Both the position numbers and the translations under genes were made by a program. This document shows, piece after piece, positions 16,158 to 25,218 of a DNA stretch of 41,098 bases (positions within the stretch are counted from its first letter, which is position 1; each line of letters opens with the position of its first letter). This stretch comes from Spirochaetales bacterium (GTDB lineage Bacteria > Spirochaetota > Spirochaetia > Treponematales > Treponemataceae). The notes under the pieces were generated by a model. That model worked only from the letters and a program-made list of their open reading frames with translations, did no database searches and was not told the DNA's origin. The DNA lies in contig JAQYSN010000189.1 in the NCBI GenBank assembly GCA_028725265.1, positions 1-41,098 of the forward strand. The letters are read 5' to 3'.

Positions 16158-16985
16158 ATGGATAAAAGACTTTTAACAATTCAAGACATTTCTTGCGTAG
16201 GACAATGCTCACTTACCGTAGCGTTGCCTGTCATTTCTGCTTGTGGAATCGAAACAGCAATTTTGCCTAGTTCCGTACTTTCAAACCACACAGCCCCGGG
16301 ATTTTCTGGCTGGACTTTTACTGATTTGACCAACGATATGCCAAAAATCCTTGAACGATGGCTTACTGAAAAAATTGATTTCGATGCTTTCTACACCGGC
16401 TATGTCAGCAAAGCTCAAATTCCTTACATCCTTGACATCATGAAAAAAACAGCACGGTCTGGCGCGCTACGAATCGTAGACCCAGTTATGGCTGATAATG
16501 GCGTTATGTATGCAGGATTCGATGATGATTTTCCAGAAGAGATGAAAAAACTCGTAAACGGTGCAGATGTAATCATGCCGAACCTTACAGAAGCTTCTTT
16601 TCTCCTCGGTATTCCTTATGATCCAGTTTTGACTGAAGCAAAAACAGAGAAAATTCTCAAGGATTTGCACAAACTCGGCGCCAAAAACGTAATTTTAACA
16701 GGAGTAAGTTTTGAAGAATCAAAGCTTGGTGCTGCATGTTATGATGGTGTGAAAACTGATTACTACTTTGCTGAAAAACAACCTCGTTCTTGCCATGGAA
16801 CCGGCGATGTATATGCAAGCGCAGTTGCAGGAGCTCTCGTTCGAGGGAAATCACTCGTTGAAGCAAGTGCAATCGCCGCAGATTTCGTAGTTGAATCGAT
16901 TAAAAAAACTCAAGACGATAAAGACCACTGGTACGGAGTTAAATTCGAAAAAGCTCTGCCTTATTTGATTGAACGATTGAAATAA
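16158..16985 (+). CDS. pdxY: Pyridoxal/pyridoxamine kinase
   Basis: LTIQDISCVGQCSLTVALPVISACG, PNLTEASFLLG, CHGTGDVYASAVAGALVRG. Confidence 0.92.
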   Translation: MDKRLLTIQDISCVGQCSLTVALPVISACGIETAILPSSVLSNHTAPGFSGWTFTDLTNDMPKILERWLTEKIDFDAFYTGYVSKAQIPYILDIMKKTARSGALRIVDPVMADNGVMYAGFDDDFPEEMKKLVNGADVIMPNLTEASFLLGIPYDPVLTEAKTEKILKDLHKLGAKNVILTGVSFEESKLGAACYDGVKTDYYFAEKQPRSCHGTGDVYASAVAGALVRGKSLVEASAIAADFVVESIKKTQDDKDHWYGVKFEKALPYLIERLK

Positions 16986-16994
16986 GCCAGCCGC

Positions 16995-17216
16995 GTTGTT
17001 GCAGGTCGGTTGCCCTCGGCCCGGCGGGGTTGTTGCCAGCCGCCTCTCGTGTGCTGTTCTCGGCCCGGCGGCGTTGTTGCAGGCCGGTTGCCTCTCGTGT
17101 GCCGTTCTCGGCTCAGCCGCGTTGTTGCAGACCGGTCGCCTCTCGTGTGCCGTTCTCGGCCCGGCGCTGTTGTTGCCAGTCGGTCGCCCCTCATGTGTCG
17201 TCCTCGATCCAGCCAT
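16995..17216. repeat. GC-rich 48-bp imperfect tandem repeat array (5 units)
   Basis: GTTGTTGC at 16995, 17029, 17073, 17121 and 17169: units of 34, 44, 48, 48 and 48 bp; consensus GTTGTTGCAGGCCGGTTGCCTCTCGTGTGCCGTTCTCGGCCCGGCGGC. Confidence 0.92.
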
Positions 17217-17303
17217 TGACCGGCTCGTGCAAAGCCGGCACAAGTTCGCCAATTTACACAAGTCGAGTCCAACGCCGACGGTGCAACTTGTACAGAGCCT
17301 AAC

Positions 17304-18626
17304 CTACAGTTTAAGTCTGTATACTTTGCTTCCCCGAGATGGGCTCCACTTAGCGCGGCGCTCATCCGGAAGCTTTTCCACAGAATCGGGCACAAAACCT
17401 AATTTTTCAAACCAGTCGCTAGTTTGAGTCGTCAAGATAAAAACGCTTTTTGCCTTTTGTGCCCTCGATTTATCTACAAGATAGGCGACCATTTTAGGAC
17501 CTATTCCCATATGAGAATAGGTTTCATCTACAGCAACAGCCGCAATTTCGTTCTCATCCGACGGATAACGGATGAGCGCCGCGCAGGCCCTGATTCCACC
17601 ATCAAGCTCATACACGATAAATTCATCCCTGTGTTCGTTCAATTCAACTTCAGTTCTAGGAAGCAAAATTCCGCGATCGATAAAAGGCCTCATCACGCCC
17701 AAAACTCGAGGAATGTCGTCAATCTGCATTGGTCGAATTCCACCATAATCATTCTTGTAAATCATCGTGCCAGAACCGAGCCCTGAAAAAATTTCACACG
17801 GCATAGCTCCATCAACGGAACCGTTCAAAATATGAACTCGCGAAACACCCCTTCTGCAGGCATCTTTTGCATTCGCAAGTAGCGAAAGCTCAGGAAGATT
17901 TTTCTTTTCATTTGCCTTGATAAAAACATCCAACTCTTCCAGATTAAGAGCAGGAATAGTGTTTTCAGGCGTAAGAGGAAGTTCATTATGTATTTCAAAA
18001 TTTTCAGCATTTAGAACCGAGTCATAGGTCAAGAAAAATAACTTTTCTGCACCAAGCATAACGGCCGCTTCACAGGCAAGTTTTACAGAAGAAATATTAT
18101 ACGGCTTGCCGTTCACACTCCATCCAATACACGGAAAAATCGGGATGAACCCGTCATTCAAAACGGTACGAACTGCATCTACAGAAATTTTTTCAATTTC
18201 GCCACAATTTCCGTAATCAATGCCTTCAATTACACCCTTAGAGCGGGACCTTACCCAGTTACCAATCAGGGCCGTAATTCCGTGCCCCGAAAGAGAAGTC
18301 ATGATTTTATTCGAAACGTCAAAAGCCGCCATCTTGATAAGCGGCATTGCCTCATCGCTGGCAATTCTAAGTCCATTTTTATAAGTCCAGCTGATGTTCG
18401 CAGATTGCAAAACTTCATCAATTCGCATCTTAGCACCAGGAACAATCAATACGTTCAGGCCTGTCTCGTGCATCAGCGCAATATCACTAATATGACTTGA
18501 AAAAAGCGGAGAATCAATAAGTCTATCATCAATGTAAATAACGATGGTTGCATTCTTAAAACGCTTGATATAACGAATTACATCGCGGATTTTTTCTGCG
18601 TTATCAGTTGAATTTTCAGCGCTCAT
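17304..18626 (-). CDS. argA: Amino-acid N-acetyltransferase (kinase-like domain + GNAT)
   Basis: Kinase-like KNATIVIYIDDRLID, GLNVLIVPGAKMRIDEVL, HILNGSVDGA; GNAT AAVAVDETYSHMGIGPKMVAYLVD. Start placed at ATG 18626 (GGAG just upstream) rather than TTG 18638. Confidence 0.9.
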   Translation of the reverse strand: MSAENSTDNAEKIRDVIRYIKRFKNATIVIYIDDRLIDSPLFSSHISDIALMHETGLNVLIVPGAKMRIDEVLQSANISWTYKNGLRIASDEAMPLIKMAAFDVSNKIMTSLSGHGITALIGNWVRSRSKGVIEGIDYGNCGEIEKISVDAVRTVLNDGFIPIFPCIGWSVNGKPYNISSVKLACEAAVMLGAEKLFFLTYDSVLNAENFEIHNELPLTPENTIPALNLEELDVFIKANEKKNLPELSLLANAKDACRRGVSRVHILNGSVDGAMPCEIFSGLGSGTMIYKNDYGGIRPMQIDDIPRVLGVMRPFIDRGILLPRTEVELNEHRDEFIVYELDGGIRACAALIRYPSDENEIAAVAVDETYSHMGIGPKMVAYLVDKSRAQKAKSVFILTTQTSDWFEKLGFVPDSVEKLPDERRAKWSPSRGSKVYRLKL

Positions 18627-18639
18627 CTTATTCTCCAAA

Positions 18640-19833
18640 TTACTCGTCTTCGTAAAAAACCTTTCCCAAATCTACCGAAAGAAATCCGCTTCTACCTGTT
18701 TCATAAAAAACAGATTCTTCCCACGCAATGTACAAAATATCACCTTCAATGATAAGCGGTCCATAGGTAAAATTCTTAGGAAGTTTTGGCAAACGAAAGG
18801 CAACAGGATAATCGTTGTTCAAAACATACCTGTCCTTCAAGGCACCGCTGAAAAAACCAGTTCCATCGGTAAAGATAGCAATCGAATATGTGTCGCCCAA
18901 AAGCACCTGACTTTCCATAATATCAGGATTGCTCAAATCATCCGATTTAACATAGCTTTTCTGGATACCTGTGTTTTGCTTTGAAAGCTGGATGTAATAA
19001 GTGAAATCTTTAGGCAGACGTGATAAAAGTTGCTGAACTCTTTCCGGAGAATGAGACATATCTTCCGGAGTCATTTTAGAACGAAACTCCCCTTCTGAAA
19101 TTGATTCGGTTCGCAGCATGTCCTTTCGTTTGTTCGGTTCGATACTGGTCAAGTTGTCGTAAGTTGAAAAAGTAATGTAATCAAATCTTTTTCGGTTGTT
19201 GTCCATAGATTTTAGAGTAACCGACCATTCGTTGTTTTCATACATGATATCTGAAACTTCAACGTTGTTATCGTAATCCAAATCGTCAGTACTCAAAAGT
19301 GGAAGAAAAACGGAACTATCCGGATGATACTGAACCAAAAACGGATGATTTACGTCTGAATCCTTATTTTTGCCGTTTGTATTGAATTCTTTGTCCTTGT
19401 AAACGTGAAAAACAGGATAGCCATCGATTCCAATCAAGTTGTCCGCTGTCAGTCCTGAGAAAATCGCATTGTCAGTTATCAAAACACCTTGATTTTCATT
19501 TTCTGGATCGCAGTTAAAAAGACCAAGTTTATTTACGGTCATAAATGAATCTGATCCGATTGAGAGACTCGATGAAATTCGGATTGCTTCAGTCCACGGC
19601 TTCATCAAAACCTGAGGTGCATGTTGCGGAAGCGCTACCCTCTGAAAACCGTCATAGGTAAAATAATACCATCTGTGGTTCTTTTTGGAAATTTCCTTGA
19701 ATTCTATTTCCGGATTCGATTGCCTAACGGCCTTTGAAAATGATGAAGATTTTGTGCAGCCCTGAAAAAAGAGCATCAAAAAGGCCATCATCAACATAAA
19801 AATATATCTACATTTCATTGAAATTTTACTCAT
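18640..19833 (-). CDS. Lipoprotein of unknown function
   Basis: Signal/lipobox MLMMAFLMLFFQGCTKSS; 397 aa. Confidence 0.78.
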   Translation of the reverse strand: MSKISMKCRYIFMLMMAFLMLFFQGCTKSSSFSKAVRQSNPEIEFKEISKKNHRWYYFTYDGFQRVALPQHAPQVLMKPWTEAIRISSSLSIGSDSFMTVNKLGLFNCDPENENQGVLITDNAIFSGLTADNLIGIDGYPVFHVYKDKEFNTNGKNKDSDVNHPFLVQYHPDSSVFLPLLSTDDLDYDNNVEVSDIMYENNEWSVTLKSMDNNRKRFDYITFSTYDNLTSIEPNKRKDMLRTESISEGEFRSKMTPEDMSHSPERVQQLLSRLPKDFTYYIQLSKQNTGIQKSYVKSDDLSNPDIMESQVLLGDTYSIAIFTDGTGFFSGALKDRYVLNNDYPVAFRLPKLPKNFTYGPLIIEGDILYIAWEESVFYETGRSGFLSVDLGKVFYEDE

Positions 19834-19841
19834 TATTACTA

Positions 19842-19891
19842 TATTTTAGCATAGTTTCCGCTTGCGTTCAACGCTGATTTGAAGTTATAAT
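19842..19891. promoter_or_regulatory. Overlapping divergent promoters for the lipoprotein gene and rsmI
   Basis: Plus: TTGCGT 19862-19867, N18, TATAAT 19886-19891. Minus: TTGAAC (19871-19866), N17, TAAAAT (19848-19843). The -35 boxes share bases. Confidence 0.65.
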
Positions 19892-19897
19892 AATTTT

Positions 19898-20605
19898 GTG
19901 TCGGAATTATTTATTGTTGCAACTCCAATAGGAAATCTTGGGGACATTACGATTCGAGCTATCGAAACTTTTAAAAATGTTGACGTAATTGCAGCCGAAG
20001 ATACCCGCCACACTCTGCAGCTTCTAAATGCTTTAGAGACAAAGGGATACGGAACTCATGAACAGTTCCACAAACAACTTGTAAGTTGCCGTTCCCAGAA
20101 TGAAGAAGAAGGCGCTCGAAAACTTATTCAACTTTTGGATGAAGGAAAATCAGTTGCCTTTGCAAGCGATGCAGGAACACCAGGAATTAGCGATCCTGGA
20201 GCAGTTTTAGTAACGCTCGTCAGACAAGCCGGTCATACCGTAATTCCGATTCCGGGAGCGTCGGCCTTTGCCACATTGATAAGCGTTGCAGGCGCAGGTG
20301 GAAAAACAATCATTTTTGAGGGTTTTCTTTCGCCAAAACCAGGCAGACGAAAGTCTAGAGTAAAAGAACTTCTTGAGACTGGAGATGCATTCGTTTTATA
20401 CGAATCTCCATTCAGAATTGTTAAACTTTTGTCGGACATTGCCGATATTGAAAGTGAACGACGTGTTGTTGTTGGCCGAGAGCTGACAAAATTGCACGAA
20501 GAAATTGTAGATGGGGATGCAGCATCAGTTCGCGATGACTTCGCAGGACGTGATAAAATTTTGGGAGAATTTGCAATTTTTGTTTCAGGCAGTAGAAAAA
20601 AATAG
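19898..20605 (+). CDS. rsmI: 16S rRNA (cytidine(1402)-2'-O)-methyltransferase
   Basis: LFIVATPIGNLGDITIRAIETFKNVDVIAAEDTRHT, SDAGTPGISDPGA, PIPGASA, FEGFLSPKPGRR. GTG start. Confidence 0.95.
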   Translation: MSELFIVATPIGNLGDITIRAIETFKNVDVIAAEDTRHTLQLLNALETKGYGTHEQFHKQLVSCRSQNEEEGARKLIQLLDEGKSVAFASDAGTPGISDPGAVLVTLVRQAGHTVIPIPGASAFATLISVAGAGGKTIIFEGFLSPKPGRRKSRVKELLETGDAFVLYESPFRIVKLLSDIADIESERRVVVGRELTKLHEEIVDGDAASVRDDFAGRDKILGEFAIFVSGSRKK

Positions 20606-20617
20606 TTAAAAAAAGTT

Positions 20618-20644
20618 CAACTTTCTGAAAGTTGCTGCCGATAA
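20618..20644 (+). promoter_or_regulatory. Sigma28 (FliA)-type promoter upstream of flgM
   Basis: GCCGATAA (20637-20644) matches the sigma28 -10; weak -35 CAACTTTC 11 nt upstream. Confidence 0.65.
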
Positions 20645-20673
20645 TAATAGTGTGAGGGAAAGGTAGGTCAAGT

Positions 20674-20961
20674 ATGATGATAGAAAGACTTAGTGGAATA
20701 AATCCACTTCAGAATGTACAAAGATCACAGCAGGTTTCAAAAAAGGCTGAGGTTTCTACTTTCGAAGATACAGTTGTTGTATCTGACGAAGCTAAACGCC
20801 TTGCAGAAGAATACATGCTTTCTGAAATTGCAGCTCAGACTCCAGATATTCGAGAAGATTTGGTTGCACAAGTAAAAGAAAAGATCAAAGATCCAAACTA
20901 CATTAATGCTGCACTTCTTAATTCTGTTGCAGATAAGTTTCTTGAAAGCGTAGGAATCTAA
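20674..20961 (+). CDS. flgM: FlgM-like anti-sigma28 factor
   Basis: SGINPLQNVQ, DTVVVSDEAKRLAE, DIREDLVAQVKEKIKDPNYI, VADKFLESVGI. Confidence 0.8.
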   Translation: MMIERLSGINPLQNVQRSQQVSKKAEVSTFEDTVVVSDEAKRLAEEYMLSEIAAQTPDIREDLVAQVKEKIKDPNYINAALLNSVADKFLESVGI

Positions 20962-20987
20962 TTAGATTCAGAAATGAATAGAAGCAG

Positions 20988-21018
20988 AGAGGCGGGACAA
21001 TAGTTTCCGCCTTTTTTT
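20988..21018 (+). terminator. Rho-independent terminator after flgM
   Basis: AGGCGGGACAATAGTTTCCGCCTTTTTTT. Confidence 0.85.
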
Positions 21019-21034
21019 ATAGGATATCGACACA

Positions 21035-22183
21035 ATGGCAGACTTTATTTTCAAAATTTCACCAAATATCATGCTAGGAACTTATTTAAGTTCAAGGCTG
21101 GGACAGTACGCAAAAGACTATGCAAACCGCTACATGTTGATAATTGATACGGCATTACAAAAAACAGATATAGAAGCAAAACTTAGAACATCTCTCGAAG
21201 AAAGCGAAATTGATTTTTTTGTATACAAAGAAATCCCTGCCACTCCAGATTCATCTACACTAGAAAAAGTATTGTGGCTCGCCCGCGAAGCAAAAATCAG
21301 GGGTGTAATTGCAATCGGTTCTGATAACACCACAAATTTCGGAAAAGCCGTTGCAATGTTTTATTACCAAAAAAATGATGTTTATAGTTACATCGATAGC
21401 AAAGAATTTGAAAATGATTCGCTTCCATTGATTTGTCTTTCAACAAACCTCCATGATAAATTTTTGTTTTCGAATCGAGTTCTTGTAGTTGATGCGCGAA
21501 ATCGAAAAACCGTTCTTTTAAAGACAAAAAAGCCTGTTTGCAACCTTATCGTAATAGACCCAGACTATAACATAAAAAATGGGGAACATCAGAAATTTTT
21601 GGACAGTATGAACTGCCTCAATCTCGCAATCGAAACATACGTTTCTCAAAAGGCTAATTTTTTCTCTGATATGCTGATAGAAAAAGCCGTTTCACTTTTA
21701 GCAGCAGGATTAAAAGCCGACGACGGACTTGAAAACAACCAAACTTCTTCGGAACTTCTCTCGGAAAGCGGAGTCCTCGTTTCTTTGGCAGCTAGTGCAA
21801 GCGGATATGGCGCAGTTTCTGCCCTTTCGACTGTAATGCAAGGTCGATTCCAAATTGATTCTTCTTTCTCAACTGCAATACTGATGAGTTCGTTTATTGA
21901 AGACTGCTCAAAAAGCAAACTTGATAAAATCGCCAAAATTTCAAGAATGATGAACCTTTCGACAGATGCGGATTCTGAAGATCAGGCAAAAACAAATCTT
22001 CTGAATTACATAAGCGAACTTCTTTCCAAAAACAACATTCCTTCAAAACTGAAATCTCTTTCAGTTGCCATGGAACAGCTTGCCTCGGTTGCAGAAAATG
22101 CAGGCAGCCTCGATATAATCGATGGTTTTCACCGATCAATGAATGCAGACGACTTGTTTGAGCTCGTAAAGCAGGCATACTGA
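21035..22183 (+). CDS. Degenerate iron-containing alcohol/glycerol dehydrogenase-family protein
   Basis: N-terminal layout (YMLIIDTAL..., GVIAIGSDNTTNFGKAVA in place of GGGS..D..K) with helical C-terminus; canonical metal-binding His not seen. Confidence 0.6.
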   Translation: MADFIFKISPNIMLGTYLSSRLGQYAKDYANRYMLIIDTALQKTDIEAKLRTSLEESEIDFFVYKEIPATPDSSTLEKVLWLAREAKIRGVIAIGSDNTTNFGKAVAMFYYQKNDVYSYIDSKEFENDSLPLICLSTNLHDKFLFSNRVLVVDARNRKTVLLKTKKPVCNLIVIDPDYNIKNGEHQKFLDSMNCLNLAIETYVSQKANFFSDMLIEKAVSLLAAGLKADDGLENNQTSSELLSESGVLVSLAASASGYGAVSALSTVMQGRFQIDSSFSTAILMSSFIEDCSKSKLDKIAKISRMMNLSTDADSEDQAKTNLLNYISELLSKNNIPSKLKSLSVAMEQLASVAENAGSLDIIDGFHRSMNADDLFELVKQAY

Positions 22184-23046
22184 TGATTCCACCAAACAAA
22201 CTTTTTGAACTCGAAGGCGGGCAAAGAAGACGAAAACTTGCTCTTTGTTTCGGTGCACTTGAAAGGGATATTGCAGGAATCGCCGAGAAAGGCAGTGAAT
22301 ACACCTTTCACAGCATGAGCCGCCTTGAATACACAAAAAAACTCGTTTCGATTTTATGTCAGGATCCACAGTTACCAGACCAAGCAAAATCAGAACTGAA
22401 AAACCTTATGAAAGAAGAGCCTGTTGATGAGCGTCGCCTTTGCAACTGCGCCCGAAATCATCTTTTGGCAATCATCGGGACGTTCCCGGCAGAATGGGAC
22501 CTGGTCATCGCACCCCATTCCGGTGCAGAAGAAGGAACCGTTCAAAAACGAGATTTTTATCCAGGACTTTATGTCTATGCAGAAGATATTCGTTCGCCTT
22601 TTAATTTAGGTTCGATTTTCAGAACCGCAGAAGCAATGGGCGTAGAAAAAGTTTTCATTTCACCTTTTTGTGTTGATCCGAATCACCAGCGGGCAATTCG
22701 TTCCGGAATGGGGTGCATCGAAAACTTAAGCTGGGAACGGCTTAGTTTGGAAGAGTTAGTCGCTTTCGCTTCGGGCGCAGGCACCGGCTCTGAAACAGAC
22801 GAAACAAAAAATCAACTACCAATCTTCGCTCTAGAAACAGGTGGAACTCCACTCGATGAATTCGAATTTCCCAAAAAAGGTATCGTCATAATTGGCTCTG
22901 AAGAGCTCGGCATTAGTCCAGCAGCCCTTCAGATAGCAAATTACGGAACTGCAACAATTCCGATGAAGGGAATTAAGTCTTCATTAAATGTGGGGGTTGC
23001 TTTCGGAATCCTCATGCAAAGCTGGGTTTCATCACTTTCGCGTTAA
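22183..23046 (+). CDS. TrmH/SpoU-family RNA 2'-O-methyltransferase
   Basis: YAEDIRSPFNLGSIFRTAEAMGVEKVFIS, IVIIGSEELGISPAAL, IPMKGIKSSLNVGVAFGILM. Confidence 0.93.
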   Translation: MIPPNKLFELEGGQRRRKLALCFGALERDIAGIAEKGSEYTFHSMSRLEYTKKLVSILCQDPQLPDQAKSELKNLMKEEPVDERRLCNCARNHLLAIIGTFPAEWDLVIAPHSGAEEGTVQKRDFYPGLYVYAEDIRSPFNLGSIFRTAEAMGVEKVFISPFCVDPNHQRAIRSGMGCIENLSWERLSLEELVAFASGAGTGSETDETKNQLPIFALETGGTPLDEFEFPKKGIVIIGSEELGISPAALQIANYGTATIPMKGIKSSLNVGVAFGILMQSWVSSLSR

Positions 23047-23048
23047 AA

Positions 23049-24551
23049 TCATTTTTTTGAATCGGTAACGAGCTTTTCGTAACCTTCTTCAAGTTGCGCA
23101 GCAAGTTCTTTAAGAGTATCGCTATCATCAAGATGATATTTATAGAGAATCGTCTTATTGAACTGATAGAATTCGACTTCGTTTTTATAAAAACAAGAAA
23201 TCATATTTGCAAGATAAACGATTTCGGTCAAATCCATAAAATTCTTTGGAGCAAAGCCAGGCTTATGATGATATTTAATGGCCTGCACAATCGCATCTTC
23301 GTAATCCCATTTTTCAGCAATCATCGCCCCGATTTCAGCATGATTAATTCCCGCTGAAAGTTGCTCAAAAACCGTTGCCGGCAATGTGTAATGCTCGCAA
23401 AGTGTCGAATAATTTTCGTGAATGTTCATTCCAAAAAATACGATTTTTCCAACATCATGCAATATGGCAGCAACATAGGCGTCGGTAATCAATTCTGTCT
23501 TTTTAGGATAAAAATTCCTCGCAAGATTATAAGCAAAAAAAGCAATCTTCTTACTGTGCTCATAAACTGAAACGGCAACTTCATTTCGCTCTGCCAACGA
23601 ATGTATCGCTCCAAATGAATAAAGAATCTTTTGAATGGCTTCCATACCAGCAATGTTTACAGCCTGTTCGATTGTCGCACATTTTTCGTTATGAGAAAAA
23701 AGTGCATAATTAATCAAGGTCATCAATTCATCATAGAATTTTTTGTCCTGCAATAAAACTCTGGAAACTTCATCGTAATCCACCGGTTCTTTTTTCAACA
23801 AAGCCTGAGTCAATTCAATTGCAAAAGGCATGTTAGGAAGAGCATCAAGTTGTGTCAAAATAGCCTGAGATGAAACAGAAATGTTTTTTTGAAATTTCAA
23901 ATCTGTGTCTATTTTAAAACTTGTAACAGTCTCGTCGCCGTCATTACCGAAAGAAAAACTCTGGTCGTCCATTCCGATTTTTCGGAGCATCAGCATTATT
24001 ATAACGATTCCAAGACCAGCGCCTTCGGAATTATCCAAAATCTTATCAAAAGCATCTTCAATTGACTCAAACTGACTTGCTCTACTCACCTTGTCGTGAA
24101 TTCGTCTGTATTCAAAATATGTCATTTTGCTATTGTTGCGAATTTCAACGAGAATTTCGCTACCAATCTTCTGCAAAACGACTTTTACGTACAATCCTGC
24201 TTTTTTCTGAAGTTCCATATAATGATTAATGTCGCCAAGGGTATCTTCCTTAAAAATCTTCATTCCCTTTTCATATTGTTCTTCATCAAAAATATCCAGA
24301 CCTTTTTCTTTGAAATAAATTCGCTTGGTATTTGCCTTTTTCGCGTTAGTCGTAAGTTCCTGAATACAATAAGTTATGTACTCTATCATCTGCTCTTGAT
24401 TTATCATCTTGAGAAAGGTCGCGGTCACTTCATTTATGTAAACTTCTATATCATGAGGAAGAGTGTAAGATGTAATCATGATAGGAATTTCAGCCTCAAT
24501 TGCCTTTACAATTTTTTGCCTATCACTATCTGATAAAATTTCGTTTTCCAT
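23049..24551 (-). CDS. GHKL ATPase-like + HDOD domain protein (ORF track start 24680; likely start ATG 24551)
   Basis: N-box-like CIQELTTNAKKANTKRI and G-box GAGLGIVIIMLML; HDOD LPNMPFAIELTQAL..LLQDKKF, AILHDVGKIVFF, HAEIGAMIAEKW. Confidence 0.82.
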   Translation of the reverse strand: MENEILSDSDRQKIVKAIEAEIPIMITSYTLPHDIEVYINEVTATFLKMINQEQMIEYITYCIQELTTNAKKANTKRIYFKEKGLDIFDEEQYEKGMKIFKEDTLGDINHYMELQKKAGLYVKVVLQKIGSEILVEIRNNSKMTYFEYRRIHDKVSRASQFESIEDAFDKILDNSEGAGLGIVIIMLMLRKIGMDDQSFSFGNDGDETVTSFKIDTDLKFQKNISVSSQAILTQLDALPNMPFAIELTQALLKKEPVDYDEVSRVLLQDKKFYDELMTLINYALFSHNEKCATIEQAVNIAGMEAIQKILYSFGAIHSLAERNEVAVSVYEHSKKIAFFAYNLARNFYPKKTELITDAYVAAILHDVGKIVFFGMNIHENYSTLCEHYTLPATVFEQLSAGINHAEIGAMIAEKWDYEDAIVQAIKYHHKPGFAPKNFMDLTEIVYLANMISCFYKNEVEFYQFNKTILYKYHLDDSDTLKELAAQLEEGYEKLVTDSKK

Positions 24552-24678
24552 AACTTTACAAAAATTGTAACACAGAATTTTCATCCATGCATTAATTTTA
24601 TTCAAATTTACTTTTGTTATCGTTGGTTTTGCCCCTCGTGCACTTGTCACTGCTGTCTTTTTTTTATATCTTAGACGC

Positions 24679-25218
24679 ATGAATATTACGAAAAATAAAG
24701 TTGTAGCAATTGCCTACACATTAAAAGATTTGGAAGGTACAGTAATTGATGCCTCAGAAGAAAATGAACCGCTCATTTATGTACACGGAAATGGGTATCT
24801 TATTTCTGGATTAGAAAATGCCCTTGAAGGAAAAGCTGAAGGTGATGAATTTTCAGTACAGATTGAACCAAAAGATGCCTATGGGGAATATGATGATAGT
24901 TTGATTTTTGAAGTTTCAAGAACCCAATTTCCAGAAGGCGCTGAAATTCAAGTTGGCCAAGAATTCGAAGCAGAAAACGGACAGTTAGTAAGCGTAAAAG
25001 CAGTTTCTCCTGAAAAAATCACCATCGATACAAACCATCCGATGGCAGGAAAAACTCTTTGCTTTGATGTAAAAGTTAAAACAGTAAGAGATCTTACTGA
25101 AGAAGAACTTGCAATGATGACTGGTGGCGGCTGCGGAGGTGGATGCGGTGGTTGTTCAGGCTGCGGAGGTGGCGACTGCGGTGACGGAGAATGTGGTTGC
25201 GGCGGTTGTGGTAACTAA
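24679..25218 (+). CDS. slyD: SlyD-type FKBP peptidyl-prolyl isomerase with Cys/Gly-rich tail
   Basis: YTLKDLEGTVIDAS, YVHGNGYLISGLENALEGKAEGDEFSV, DAYGEYDDSLIFEVSRTQFP, FDVKVKTVRDLTEEEL; tail GGGCGGGCGGCSGCGGGDCGDGECGCGGCGN. Confidence 0.93.
   Translation: MNITKNKVVAIAYTLKDLEGTVIDASEENEPLIYVHGNGYLISGLENALEGKAEGDEFSVQIEPKDAYGEYDDSLIFEVSRTQFPEGAEIQVGQEFEAENGQLVSVKAVSPEKITIDTNHPMAGKTLCFDVKVKTVRDLTEEELAMMTGGGCGGGCGGCSGCGGGDCGDGECGCGGCGN

Noticed and set aside
16851-17427. ORFs with 16-aa repeats (e.g. GPRTAHERRPVCNNAA) across the 48-bp array
   Set aside because: The unit length is a multiple of three, so several frames on both strands stay open; no frame is preferred and there is no credible start.
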